Source: Harmothoe impar (Eukaryota; Annelida; Polychaeta; Phyllodocida; Polynoidae). Taken from it: a DNA stretch of 64,000 nucleotides. Made by a program: the position numbers and the translations under genes. Of the stretch, positions 1 to 9,102 are shown piece after piece (positions within the stretch are counted from its first letter, which is position 1; each line of letters begins with the position of its first letter). The notes under the pieces were generated by a model. It had not been told where the DNA came from. It worked only from the letters and a program-made list of their open reading frames with translations, and ran no database searches. Where the stretch lies: the NCBI GenBank assembly GCA_947462335.1, contig OX381715.1, positions 38,416,650-38,480,649 of the forward strand, given 5' to 3'.

Positions 1-259
1 AAATTTGGACCCCTTGACCGGGGGGGGCAAAAAAATTTGGACCCCTCTTGGGGGGGGGGCAAAAAAATTTAACCTGTTTTGAGCCAAAAAGCCCGCGCGT
101 TACTATGCTTCAAAGGGCCCGCGCGCAAGCTGATTTTCGACCCTAAGGGGGGGGGGTAAAAAATGTTGACCCCTTGACCGGGGGGGGTAAACAATTTCGC
201 GCGCTTCGCGCGGAAACCCACCACCCCCCCCCCTGTTGTTAAAAAATGATCACTCCCTA
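1..259. repeat. End of a low-complexity palindromic repeat
   Basis: Short G/C homopolymer blocks alternate with AAATTTGGACCCC units (at least three). The segment ends with CCCCTGTTGTTAAAAAATGATCACTCCCT, split here as CCCCTGTTGTTAA and AAATGATCACTCCCT. The same end type closes the complete element at 2950-3133, so this is probably one end of a relative cut by the window edge. No gene is supported; the minus-strand ORF across it is low-complexity translation. Confidence 0.5.
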
Positions 260-452
260 AGTCTGAAATGAGAAATTTGGAGTCTGTTACTTCTCTATTA
301 ATCAGTAAAAATGACCATAATAGGGTGCAAAATATATAACTGCGAGCCATTACAAATATTATACTCCGCTCAAGCGTTGGGCCTATTGTTCCTACTGTAG
401 GTTTATTTCCATAGTTCTCCTCTACTTTCCTGAGCAGAGGTTTTGGGAGTCC

Positions 453-561
453 TGTCCGGAGGTTTTGTAGATGCTGTCCGGAGGCTTTGTAGATGCTGTC
501 CGGAGGTTTTGTAGATGCTGTCCGGAGGTTTTGTAGATGCTGTCCGGAGGTTTTGTGGTTT
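453..561. repeat. 22-bp tandem repeat, about five units
   Basis: The unit TGTCCGGAGGTTTTGTAGAT plus GC repeats head to tail at 453, 475, 497 and 519, with a truncated unit from 541. Units are almost identical (one has C for T). This is a minisatellite; there are no spacers, so it is not a CRISPR array. Confidence 0.85.
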
Positions 562-583
562 GGATTTGTGGTGAAAAATCTGA

Positions 584-654
584 TCCTTTCATGGGATTCG
601 AATCTGCATGGTAGGACTCATGTACCAGCGCCTAGACCACTCAGCCACGGCGCC
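584..654 (-). repeat. tRNA-derived relic (SINE head or pseudo-tRNA)
   Basis: On the minus strand a 5' GGCGCCGTGGCTGAGTGGTC looks like a tRNA acceptor plus A box, and GATTCGAATCC matches the B box. The 3' side does not pair back with GGCGCC, so the acceptor stem is not closed. It is therefore more likely a tRNA-derived SINE head or a dead tRNA than a functional gene. Two further tRNA-like pieces lie within 500 bp (774-844 plus; 1003-1073 minus). Confidence 0.45.
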
Positions 655-773
655 TGTACATGTCATTTGATGTGTATAACATAAACTCCATATGTCTCTA
701 CTGTTCAAATAGAACCGCAGGGTGTAGGACCTGATTCCCCTATGCTACATAATAGGACAGGTATTTACTTGTT

Positions 774-844
774 CTGCCATAGCATAATGGATAGAAGCCT
801 CACATTTGGACCTTCAATATAGAGGTTCGAATCCCTTCCCGGTT
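774..844 (+). repeat. tRNA-like relic
   Basis: The stretch carries an A-box-like TAGCATAATGGATAG and a good B box, GGTTCGAATCCC, at tRNA-like spacing. The 5' and 3' ends do not form a convincing acceptor stem. Pseudo-tRNA or SINE head; no CCA or terminator assessment was possible. Confidence 0.4.
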
Positions 845-1002
845 TTCCTTTTGTTAAGGATAAGTATAGACTCTGTTATATGGAACTAAGAACAAAATGA
901 ACATATTAATTTGTCTCATGTTAAAATAAACCCCACATAAGTAGATTAAAATGTTTTTCATAAAGAAACCGTTTTATAATGAGAAGCAAACGAAAAATGT
1001 CT

Positions 1003-1073
1003 ACCCTAGCTGGGAAGAGAACCCTTTATACCAGGACTTGAATGCTGATGCTCTATCCATTTAGTTACAGAGC
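1003..1073 (-). repeat. tRNA-like relic (minus strand)
   Basis: Read on the minus strand it begins GCTCTGTAACTAAATGGATA, resembling a D-arm/A box, and later has GGGTTCTCTTCCC at the B-box position. The B box has diverged from GGTTCGAATCC. Probably a decayed tRNA-derived element. A further isolated B-box match lies near 1142-1155. Confidence 0.3.
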
Positions 1074-1254
1074 TGGCTATAACCTAATGCATCATACATC
1101 AGGTGCTTTTATTCTATTTGATCTATGTAAACTCAATATAGTAGGTTCGAATCCATGACTGAACCCACAATCGTTTTCTAGAATAAAACCATTAATTTAC
1201 CATTAGAGGGACACAATGCCATCAGAAAGCCCATACATGATGGAGTATAAGCTA

Positions 1255-1349
1255 GAAAACCTCCTTGGAGGTGTAGTATTTTCTGTAAAGCCTCCTCGGC
1301 TACGCCTCGGAGGTTTTACAGCAAATACTACACCTCCACGGAGGTTTTC
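1255..1349. repeat. 95-bp foldback (near-perfect inverted repeat)
   Basis: The left arm GAAAACCTCCTTGGAGGTGT continues to a small central loop near 1306. It is answered by a right arm ending ACACCTCCACGGAGGTTTTC. The arms pair over about 45 bp with few mismatches, so the strand can form a long hairpin. Most likely a foldback MITE. No coding role is supported. Confidence 0.75.
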
Positions 1350-1399
1350 CATCACAAAACCAGCAGAGGATGCATTGTGAACAATCAAAACACATAGGC

Positions 1400-1890
1400 C
1401 TTCACAGTGAATTCATAGGTCTACCAGAGAGTCCTCCATTCAGTATTTCATCTATATAATGTATCTTGCGCCATGTGATGGCCAAATTCTGCATTCATGC
1501 ATTATGCCCTTTATTGGTCATCGTGCAGGGGATTAGGAATGTGTGGGCTAAACGAAGCCCTTGTGACCACAAAGAGCATAGCACTATGCTGCCTGTTGTG
1601 GCCTGTCTGCACGTGAGATGTATCACTCTTACTAGTGTCGACTTGTTCCCGCACCCACTGTGTGTAGACTGACACAGGCAGTCATGTCCGCTTCCGGTTC
1701 TGCTCTCGCCAATCATCTTGTTCCTTTGAAGCTATGGTGTGTGGTCTATGTATAAGTCTCACGAGAAACTCCGAGCTCAGAACCAAGATGGCCGCCCATA
1801 CGGAGAAAACCTAAATATCTCTATACCATAGACTGTTGTTACTGTCAGGATGAGTGGCAGCACCGGGTGGGCTAGATGCGGCAGCGTCTC
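1400..1890. other. No gene seen; possible promoter-like patch
   Basis: No protein-coding signal is convincing. At 1786-1796 the motif AAGATGGCCGC matches the YY1-type core-promoter/initiation motif. Its ATG opens an ORF of only eight codons. A weak TATA-like TATGTATAAG lies around 1748. This could be a host 5' exon, but nothing downstream supports it. Confidence 0.25.
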
Positions 1891-1895
1891 ACCGA

Positions 1896-2775
1896 CCCAT
1901 TCACACAGTCACTCACTCACTCCCTCACACCCACACACCCACTTAGCAAACGTCTCACTCACTCGGCTACTGCAAAATCATTTACTCACCCACTCACTCA
2001 CTTACCTGCTAAATCACTGTCAAACAATGCCAGTATATACCCTCAGTTCAGTGAACTTGAAGCTCCATAGCTTCTACATCAACCATTTAATGTATTAATG
2101 CATCATAGCTTTGGTCTTCATGATGCATGAATGCAGCCCTAGCAAGTAACTCACCAGGGTTGCATTCAAGCCTCATGCCCACCCTATGGGTTTGAAACAC
2201 TCCCAAAGAGTCGGCAGGATACACCAATGCAGCAGTTACTCGCCAGGGCTGCATTTGTGTATCATGATGACAAATGTCATCTTTTAGCGACATCCATCCA
2301 GGAAATGCTCACTCATTTATTTACTCACTCATTCATTCACACCCTCATTCATTCACACCCTCACTCACCAATTCACCAACTCAAACATTCAAATACTCAA
2401 TCTTCCATTCACCTCTGTTCACCTGCTCACTCACTCACACACCTCATCACACACGCACTCACTCACTCACTCACTCACATAATTATGCTCACACCCAATC
2501 ACTAATTCTGTCTCTCACACACTCACTCACTCACCCACTCACTAACTTATTCACCCACTCACTTACTCACTCACTCACCCACTCACTTATCCATTGACTC
2601 GCTCATTCTCTCTCTCACCCACTCACCAACACATTCACTCACTCACTCACTCACTAACTCCCCCACTCACTCACTCACTAATTCACTCAGCCGCTGTCTC
2701 ATTCAATTACTCACTCACTCACTCACTCACTCACTCACTCACTCACTCACTCACTCACTCACTCTTTCTCTCTCT
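1896..2775. repeat. (CACT)n tetranucleotide array, interrupted
   Basis: Dense CACT/TCAC repeats fill 1896-2030 and 2305-2775, purest around 2705-2765. The intervening 2094-2302 is a copy of the TTAA-MITE family, which seems to have landed in or beside the array. Apparent ORFs rich in Thr-His-Ser-Leu here are translations of the repeat. Confidence 0.85.
2094..2302. mobile_element. TTAA-MITE family copy
   Basis: The copy carries the family's hallmark palindromic modules: GCATCAT, ATGCAGCCCT with SGCAAGTAACTC, a central PuGTCGGCA-type block, then a second GCAGTTACTCGCCAGGGCTG module and GATGACAAATGTCATCTTTT. The terminal CCCTTTAAGGA repeats are worn off. It interrupts the CACT array. Confidence 0.65.
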
Positions 2776-2949
2776 CTGTACCTCTCACCCAATCATTCCC
2801 CCGCATACTCTTTCAATTACCTGAATACTGCCTCCCTTACTCATTAGCCATCGTCTCACTTACAAAACCAATATCATTATTTACTCTTAGTCAGTTGATG
2901 ACCTTGTGGCTCCATATCAATTACATACAACAGATGCTGCATGTATTAG

Positions 2950-3133
2950 GGAGTGGTCATTTCTTTTTTTACCAACAGGGGGTGTAGGTGGATTGTTTTT
3001 CCCATCTTGGAAGGGGTTGACATTTTTTCAATCCCCCCTCAAGCCAACCCCTTTGAGTTACACTCGGGCTTTTTCCCGTAAAAAGGGGTGTAAATTTTTT
3101 TGGTTCCCCCTGTTGTTAGAAAATGGCCACTCC
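2950..3133. mobile_element. 184-bp MITE with ~30-bp inverted termini
   Basis: The left end GGAGTGGTCATTTCTTTTTT followed by ACCAACAGGGGG is matched inversely by CCCCCTGTTGTTAGAAAATG then GCCACTCC at the right. The inside is pyrimidine- and G-rich. The same terminal sequence ends the element at 1-259. Non-coding, no transposase. Confidence 0.7.
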
Positions 3134-3159
3134 ATTCAGCGTTCTGTATGATGTATTAT

Positions 3160-3860
3160 AAGGAAGCATCTGCAGGGATGCTGCATGTTAGGCCACTCCA
3201 AATAATATATTTGAGCTGCCCTGTATTCCACGTGACCCTCACAGACATAATTTACAGACAATCTTAGTGAAGATGTTGTATGTTTTGTTCATAATTACAC
3301 TTGAAAAATACAAGAAAACACTCTAATTCAAAACTGAGGTCATATCTTTGATTTAACCTCGAGCTATATTTCAGTCAGGTAGGGTCCCTTGGCCAAACTA
3401 ATGAAATTGGTAGAGTGTGTTGTCGTTGTCCATCTAGCATGTTTGTTTGTTTGTATTTCATTTATTCATGCTGGCAGGATGTCTGGCTTGGAAGACTGTG
3501 TTATCACAACACCAGCATTTCCGATATGCCGAATCAATAGAGAGACAATAAGTCTCTTGCAAGTTATGATATAACAAGAAAATGCACATTTAGTTGCATG
3601 TTCCTGTGATGTATATCTTACCTACATTTTTATGAAGAAAAATATTAAAATTTTGATATTTTGCTATTGGAGCCTGCATGTAGCCAGTAACAGAGTATAC
3701 CGAGAGACTACACTAATGGCGTCGGCAGGGGTCAGCATTGTTTACCTGCGGTGTGGCCTTACATGAGTTGCATCAGATCCAAGACGTCTGCAGTATATGA
3801 ATAAGATAAAGCTGCATGTCCAGCTGTTTGAGGCTCTCTGCCTATACAGATAAAACCCTT
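3160..3860. other. No gene seen
   Basis: AT-rich sequence with short ORFs only. I see no RNA gene, long repeat or conserved motif. Confidence 0.4.
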
Positions 3861-3868
3861 TTACACTT

Positions 3869-4206
3869 TAAGGACGGCATGTGGCTAAAACATGAGATCC
3901 GTCTTCATGATGGACCAACGACGCTCTGGTGAGTAACTCACTGGTGCTGCATTGGTGCATCATGCTGACCCTTTAGGAGTGTCTCAACCGCATAATGCTT
4001 GAATGCAGCCCTGGCAAGTTACTCGCCAGGGCTGCATTCATGCATCATGATGCCATCCTTTAAGGGTGAAGGATGGCATGTTGCTAAAATATTAGGTCTG
4101 TTGTCATGATGCAACGATGCAGCCCGAGCGGTTATGCACCAGGGTTGCATTGGTGCATCATAACAACCCATATGTCTCCTTTCAGCGACATGCCATCCTT
4201 AAAGGG
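3869..4206. mobile_element. TTAA-MITE copies (two, apparently nested or tandem)
   Basis: The stretch begins CTTTAAGGACGGCATG and ends GCCATCCTTAAAGGGTTAA, but contains an extra internal boundary around 4058 (CCATCCTTTAAGGGTGAAGGATGGCATG, here split by the junction). This is the signature of two family members joined or nested. The palindromic modules (TTACTCGCCAGGGCTGCATT type) occur three times. Confidence 0.6.
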
Positions 4207-4416
4207 TTAAAGAGATAAGAGAAAGCTGTGAGTCCTACTGTGTATGGCTCTCCTGTTCCACAGATATCATGGGTGCTTGTTTGTGTTCTGAGATATGAGA
4301 CACGGATGCTGCCACAGCTGTCTTGTGTTGTAATGTAAGAGGGGGGAGGTGTGGGGAGGAGGTGGGGTCTTTGGGAGAAATGTGTGCATATTGCAACCTG
4401 AGGACAGATTCACTTA

Positions 4417-4645
4417 ACCCTTTAAGGACTGTATGCTACCTTAATGCATCGTGCCTTTGGTCGTCCTGAGGCATGAATGCAGCCTGGTCAAGTAACTCAC
4501 CAGTGCTGCATTCAAGCATCATGCCAACCTACATTCCAAGTCCCAAATAGTTGGCACGATGCACCAATGTATCACTGGCAAGTTACTGGACAGGGCTGCA
4601 TTGGTACCCCATGACGAAATTAATGTATCATGCATTAGTGGGTTA
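4417..4645. mobile_element. TTAA-MITE copy
   Basis: The left end reads TTAACCCTTTAAGGACTG and the right end decays to GTGGGTTAAC. In between are the two palindromic modules around a central TTGGCACGATGCACCAATG. Intact TTAA on both sides suggests piggyBac-type insertion. Confidence 0.65.
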
Positions 4646-4951
4646 ACACTGATGGTGTGTAACTTGCGCTATTGCATCATGCAGACTATTCAAAGCAGCC
4701 TTACAGTGTTACTGATCAGGTCTGAACTCATGCACCTTAAAGGAGCAATATCACCACTCGCGCAGCTACCACATAGTGGAACAGTACTAGATTTTTTGGA
4801 TGGGACACGCTCGGTGATTACTATTTAATTATTGACGTCGAGCATAGTGCATTTAAGTGTTGTTTGGGGTTTAAAGGATGAAGTCTAAAGTTACATAAAA
4901 CTGTATACTCTCCTTCATACATTCAGTCAGACAATAATAGACTAAGTTTAC

Positions 4952-5156
4952 GGGGGTTATAATTATGTTGTTATTATAACTGTATAACTATCAGTGTATG
5001 TCTACTACTATACTCCTGCAGTGGTCTGCTACTCAGACGCTGCAGTTGGTTCCTGGTCTCCCACCTAGGGGTCACCGGGGTGGCAACTCCCACAATCCAC
5101 CCCTGTGACCCAGTTACCTTTTCAAACACTGGGACCAGGTACAGCCATTTTTTTCT
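4952..5156 (+). repeat. Ngaro repeat A1 (5' end)
   Basis: Begins GGGGGTTATAATTATGTTG and ends CAGCCATTTTTTTCT. It matches A2 over 205 bp with only one mismatch that I noticed (position ~4962, A versus C). It probably carries the promoter, since Gag starts 31 bp downstream; no TATA box is evident. Confidence 0.9.
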
Positions 5157-5187
5157 GCTGCTGGATTAACCTTATTTTGGATTAACC

Positions 5188-6309
5188 ATGCCTCCTATAC
5201 CAGGAGCTGCCAGGAACTGCAGCAAGTGCCTGTACAGGCATCCTCCCCCCACTGGACAGAACTGTGAATTGGATTTGCTGAACATGTCACTACATGCCAA
5301 ATCCAAACTGGAGCCTAACAGGACTGTAAACCCACCTGAGCCTGAGCCTAAGCCTATACCTGGAGGGAGTGGGCTTGGGGAGGCCTCACAAGGGGAGGAG
5401 GAGGAAGAAGAGCCTGATGATGTGGAGAGGCTCACTGACTGGGTGGCCTCTCAACAGGACCAGTTAAGTGAGGTCTGGAGGGATGTCACTGATGTTCAGG
5501 GGGGCATCACCACCCTTCAGGAGACAGTCCAGGACATCAAAGGGACTCTGGACAGGTTGGTGAGAACCCCTACTGGGGCCCCTGCTCCTGCACCTCAGCC
5601 CCCCCTCCCACCTGGCCTACCACCCACCTACCCACTGCTGGGTGGTGACAAGCCTCCTGATGGGCCCCTCCCCCTGTCATCTGATGACTGTGAATTTGAT
5701 TCAGATAGTCCTGGCACCAAGAAGATGAAGCGGCTCAGGAAGAAGAACAAGTCCCTCTTTTCTCTGAAGAGACATCTCCCAGTGGGGGTCACTAGGATCA
5801 CCAGGTTTGACCAGCTGATGGGGTGCCTGTCCAGGCTGCAGTCAGTGCACCTCAAGGTGACTCCTCCCACTCCCCACTGTGGCAACATACAGGACCATGT
5901 GAGGTACCTGTGTGATAGGTCAGCCATGGACATTAACAGTCTTGACCAGCTGCTGGCCTATGATGCGGCAATGAGGGGTAGGGCCAACCAGTATGGGGCT
6001 AGGGCCTTTGTTTATGGTGATGGAGCCCTCATCTCAGAGTTCCTGCCTGACCACAAGCCTGCAGGGGGAGGAGCCTCAGACCCCTCTGCCACGGGAGGGG
6101 CCTCAGGTGGGGGCTCTGGCAGAAAGAAGAAAAGCAGGCAGAAGTCCCATAAGTCTCAAGGTGATTCAGAGGAGCCTTGTGCCAGGTGGAGCTTCTTCAG
6201 ATGTAGCAGTGGTGCTTCCTGCGACTATAAGCATGTCTGTTACACTTGTGCTTCCCCGGATCACAAGGGTTGTGACTGCCCCAAGAGGCAGAAGCCGCCC
6301 GCAAAGTGA
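5188..6309 (+). CDS. Gag-like protein of the Ngaro element (373 aa)
   Basis: This is the first ORF, starting in an ACCATGCC context 31 bp after A1. The N-terminus has a Cys cluster (C-x2-C, then another Cys 13 residues on). A Pro/Glu-rich linker and a probable coiled coil follow (about residues 80-125). Then come a basic stretch and an alpha-helical central region. The C-terminus holds a C-x7-C-x5-C-x3-H zinc finger (CARWSFFRC, then CDYKH) followed by more Cys, as in DIRS-group Gag proteins that bind RNA. By family it should package the element RNA. It ends at TGA 6307-6309 (TGA-C context), and the same frame stays open downstream into Pol, so some product may be a Gag-Pol fusion. Confidence 0.85.
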   Translation: MPPIPGAARNCSKCLYRHPPPTGQNCELDLLNMSLHAKSKLEPNRTVNPPEPEPKPIPGGSGLGEASQGEEEEEEPDDVERLTDWVASQQDQLSEVWRDVTDVQGGITTLQETVQDIKGTLDRLVRTPTGAPAPAPQPPLPPGLPPTYPLLGGDKPPDGPLPLSSDDCEFDSDSPGTKKMKRLRKKNKSLFSLKRHLPVGVTRITRFDQLMGCLSRLQSVHLKVTPPTPHCGNIQDHVRYLCDRSAMDINSLDQLLAYDAAMRGRANQYGARAFVYGDGALISEFLPDHKPAGGGASDPSATGGASGGGSGRKKKSRQKSHKSQGDSEEPCARWSFFRCSSGASCDYKHVCYTCASPDHKGCDCPKRQKPPAK

Positions 6310-9102
6310 CGCCCCATCAGCACCTCTCTGCCCCAGTGGGGGCTGGGTGGAGAGACGACGACCCGCAACCCCCCCTTCAGGGCCTCTTCGTCGGCGCGTA
6401 CACCGACGATAGCGGGGTCGTCAGCCTGGACGCCGAGCGCCCCCATCAGTACCTCTTCGTCGGTCGCTGCGGGCGGGTCAATAAGTAGAATGCCGAGCGC
6501 CCCCGCCGGGGCCTCTTCGTCGGTCGCTGCGGGTGAGGATATTATTGAGCCTTTCTCGCCGAGCGCCCCCTCCGGTACCTCTTCGACGAACGAACTCATT
6601 AGCATAAATTCATGTTTTTCCGCCGAAAAAGTAGAAATTATTGCGGATTGTGAGTCAATCGGACATTCTGTCGATATCTCCGGACATTTTGAATCGAAAT
6701 ATCCGGTTATTATGGCCGAAAACAAAAAAAGTTCCGTCGTCTCACCCCTCTCGCGTGTCCGAGATTGTGATCCAACATGGCGGCAGGAGGAGGGAGACGA
6801 CAGCGCCAGGGTAGGCGAAATGTCTAAATCCATTGATTATAAGGTAAATACAGCTCCTAAAGCTCTCTCTACTGTCGATATGGGTAGTTTATTGTGCGAC
6901 CTTTCCGCCGAGGGGTGCGACAATGCTGTAGTTGCAGTAGAACCGGAGATATTTGCTTCGGTTGGTACCAAAAATTCAATTGTTGACATTGTGTATTCTC
7001 AATCTGCTGAATGTGTGGGTCCCACGACTATCGTCGCCTCGCCCGTGGGTGAGATCGCCTCACCCGCGAGTGAGTATGTTCACTCTGGCATGTGTATTGG
7101 TACTCTGTCTGCCACTGATGTTGATGTTGGAAATGTAGACTGTGGCCTGTCATCCGCTGGTGATAGGTTTTCACCCGCTGGTGATAGGTCAGACTCTGAT
7201 GTGGACTCAGGTTACTTTGATTACCTTACTCCTGTGTCACCCGCTGGTGACATTGTGTCACCCGCGGGTGATCATGGCGTACCCCCCGCTGGGGTTGATA
7301 TACATGTGGGTACTAGTCAAGCTGTGGTGGTTGAGGTTACTGACACTGTTCCTGTGTGTGGTAGATTACTTGTATGCTATTTGTATGTACCAAAGGTTCC
7401 AGAGCCCATACTTGTTTACAATGATTGTCTCCTAGGCATATGTACTTGTCAGCATAGAATAGGCCCAGTCAGGTCCCAGCTGCTCCCATGTAGGGTGGCA
7501 GCTGAGTACTGTAGGTTCAGCCCGGCCATGTGTGCTGAGGATGACTTTGTTCTAGCAGGTATATTCAACGGTTTCACCATAGTAGATAATGTTCATATTG
7601 ACTCATACGATTGTCAGAATTACCGCAGTATTCTAGACGGTCAATTCAATATTGAGATGAGTGAGACAATTGTGAGGGAGTTACAAGAGGGTAAGGTGAC
7701 AGTGGCATTGGATCCCCCCATGTGTGTCCATAGTCTAGGGGCTATCGCTAAGAAGGATGGTACTCTTAGGCCCATCACCGATTGCAAACGGCCACTCCAA
7801 AAGTCTATAAATAACTTCATGAGTGACACTTGTGATACATTCTCTTACAAAGGTGTAGACTATCTAACAGAAATGTTGAACCCAATGGACTATGTCTGTT
7901 CTATTGATCTGTCACAAGCGTATCGTAGTGTCAATATACTACCAGACAATGCCACCTACCAATGCTTCCGCTGGGATCTAGGCCAGGGCGAGAGTATCTA
8001 TGAGGACAGAGTTCTATCGTTTGGACTTAAGTGTGCCCCCTACTTGTTCACCCAAGTGGGTGACTATGTGGTAAGATGTATGCGTAGGAGGGGTTTCTAC
8101 CAAGTCTCCAACTACATTGATGACCTGACAGTGATGGGGCCTACATACGATGACTGTGCCTACGCCCAAGGGCTCCTCATATCTATTGTCCGCGGCATGG
8201 GGTTTCATGTAAAGTGGCCCAAGGTCACGAGCCCCTCGAGGAGAGCGGTGTGTTTGGGAATCATGATAGACAGTTCAGCTATGGAGATTAGTTTACCTGA
8301 TGACAAGTTGTCGTCACTGTATGAGGTCCTCGCGGAGTTCTCCGCCAAGCGTGTAGCCACCAAGCTTGAACTCCAGCAGCTCGCGGGTATCCTGGGCCAC
8401 TGCTCCACGGTGGTCAGGGGTGGCCGTACCTTCTCGCGTAGGGTCATTAACCTAGCAAACAGTATCCGCGAGTCACATCATAAGGTGCTTCTGAATGAGG
8501 AGTTTAGGGCGGACTTGAGGTGGTGGGTGGCCTTTGCCTCCGTCTTCAACGGCAAGGCCAGGATTCTGTGCCCCAAGGAGCCGTCGGCTATAATCTCTTG
8601 TGACTCGTCCTCCAGGGGTTTCGGAGCCTACCACCAGGGGGACTGGCTGTACGGGGTTTGGTTTCATAAATACTTCCCGGGCCTCCCCTACTACCCGGAT
8701 CACTATTTCCCGGTGCCTACCTATGACGACCTGACTCATAACATCAACATTCAAGAGCTGTGGCCGGTCCTCATGGCCATAGTCAGGTGGGGTCCTAGGT
8801 ATAGAGACTCTACAGTGCTCATTCTGAGCGACAACACACAAGTGTGTCGCATGCTCCAGACGGGTAGGAGCCGTAATGTGGTCAGCATGGATCTCCTCCG
8901 TGAACTGTTCTGGCTGTGTTTCACATACAACATTTGCATTCGGTGTTCGTACATTAGGTCAGGTGACAATTGTGAAGCTGACTATGTGTCCCGCCTCGCC
9001 TACCCTCAAGTGGCTGCTGTCTTACCGCCTTTTCCACTGTGTTGCAGGACTGTCGTTGCTACGGGAGGAAACCAGGTTGCTACAGGAGCGTGCCCTGGCT
9101 GA
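6310..9102 (+). CDS. Pol: reverse transcriptase plus RNase H (readthrough frame; first ATG at 6490)
   Basis: The frame is the same as Gag and has no stop from 6310 to 9102. A conventional ATG start would be 6490 (870 aa). Using ATG numbering, the RT palm has motif A with D473 (SIDLSQAY) and the catalytic YIDD at 542-545. RNase H follows with D705, E756 and D781 (SCDSS, QELWP, LSDNTQ), in the order of DIRS/Ngaro Pol. The N-terminal ~300 residues are low-complexity, with repeated PSAP..SSSVAAG and SPAGD units. The PSAP repeats continue upstream of the ATG in frame, implying that the 6310-6489 segment is translated. The product copies element RNA to DNA. The frame overlaps the recombinase ORF in another frame. 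Confidence 0.92.
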   Translation, partial: RPISTSLPQWGLGGETTTRNPPFRASSSARTPTIAGSSAWTPSAPISTSSSVAAGGSISRMPSAPAGASSSVAAGEDIIEPFSPSAPSGTSSTNELISINSCFSAEKVEIIADCESIGHSVDISGHFESKYPVIMAENKKSSVVSPLSRVRDCDPTWRQEEGDDSARVGEMSKSIDYKVNTAPKALSTVDMGSLLCDLSAEGCDNAVVAVEPEIFASVGTKNSIVDIVYSQSAECVGPTTIVASPVGEIASPASEYVHSGMCIGTLSATDVDVGNVDCGLSSAGDRFSPAGDRSDSDVDSGYFDYLTPVSPAGDIVSPAGDHGVPPAGVDIHVGTSQAVVVEVTDTVPVCGRLLVCYLYVPKVPEPILVYNDCLLGICTCQHRIGPVRSQLLPCRVAAEYCRFSPAMCAEDDFVLAGIFNGFTIVDNVHIDSYDCQNYRSILDGQFNIEMSETIVRELQEGKVTVALDPPMCVHSLGAIAKKDGTLRPITDCKRPLQKSINNFMSDTCDTFSYKGVDYLTEMLNPMDYVCSIDLSQAYRSVNILPDNATYQCFRWDLGQGESIYEDRVLSFGLKCAPYLFTQVGDYVVRCMRRRGFYQVSNYIDDLTVMGPTYDDCAYAQGLLISIVRGMGFHVKWPKVTSPSRRAVCLGIMIDSSAMEISLPDDKLSSLYEVLAEFSAKRVATKLELQQLAGILGHCSTVVRGGRTFSRRVINLANSIRESHHKVLLNEEFRADLRWWVAFASVFNGKARILCPKEPSAIISCDSSSRGFGAYHQGDWLYGVWFHKYFPGLPYYPDHYFPVPTYDDLTHNINIQELWPVLMAIVRWGPRYRDSTVLILSDNTQVCRMLQTGRSRNVVSMDLLRELFWLCFTYNICIRCSYIRSGDNCEADYVSRLAYPQVAAVLPPFPLCCRTVVATGGNQVATGACPG

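Noticed and set aside
453..561. Regular 22-bp repeats as a CRISPR-like array
   Set aside because: Units are contiguous with no spacers, and the genome is eukaryotic; it is a minisatellite.
1850..2824. Several Thr/His/Ser/Leu-rich ORFs of 76-107 codons
   Set aside because: They are translations of the (CACT)n array in different frames.
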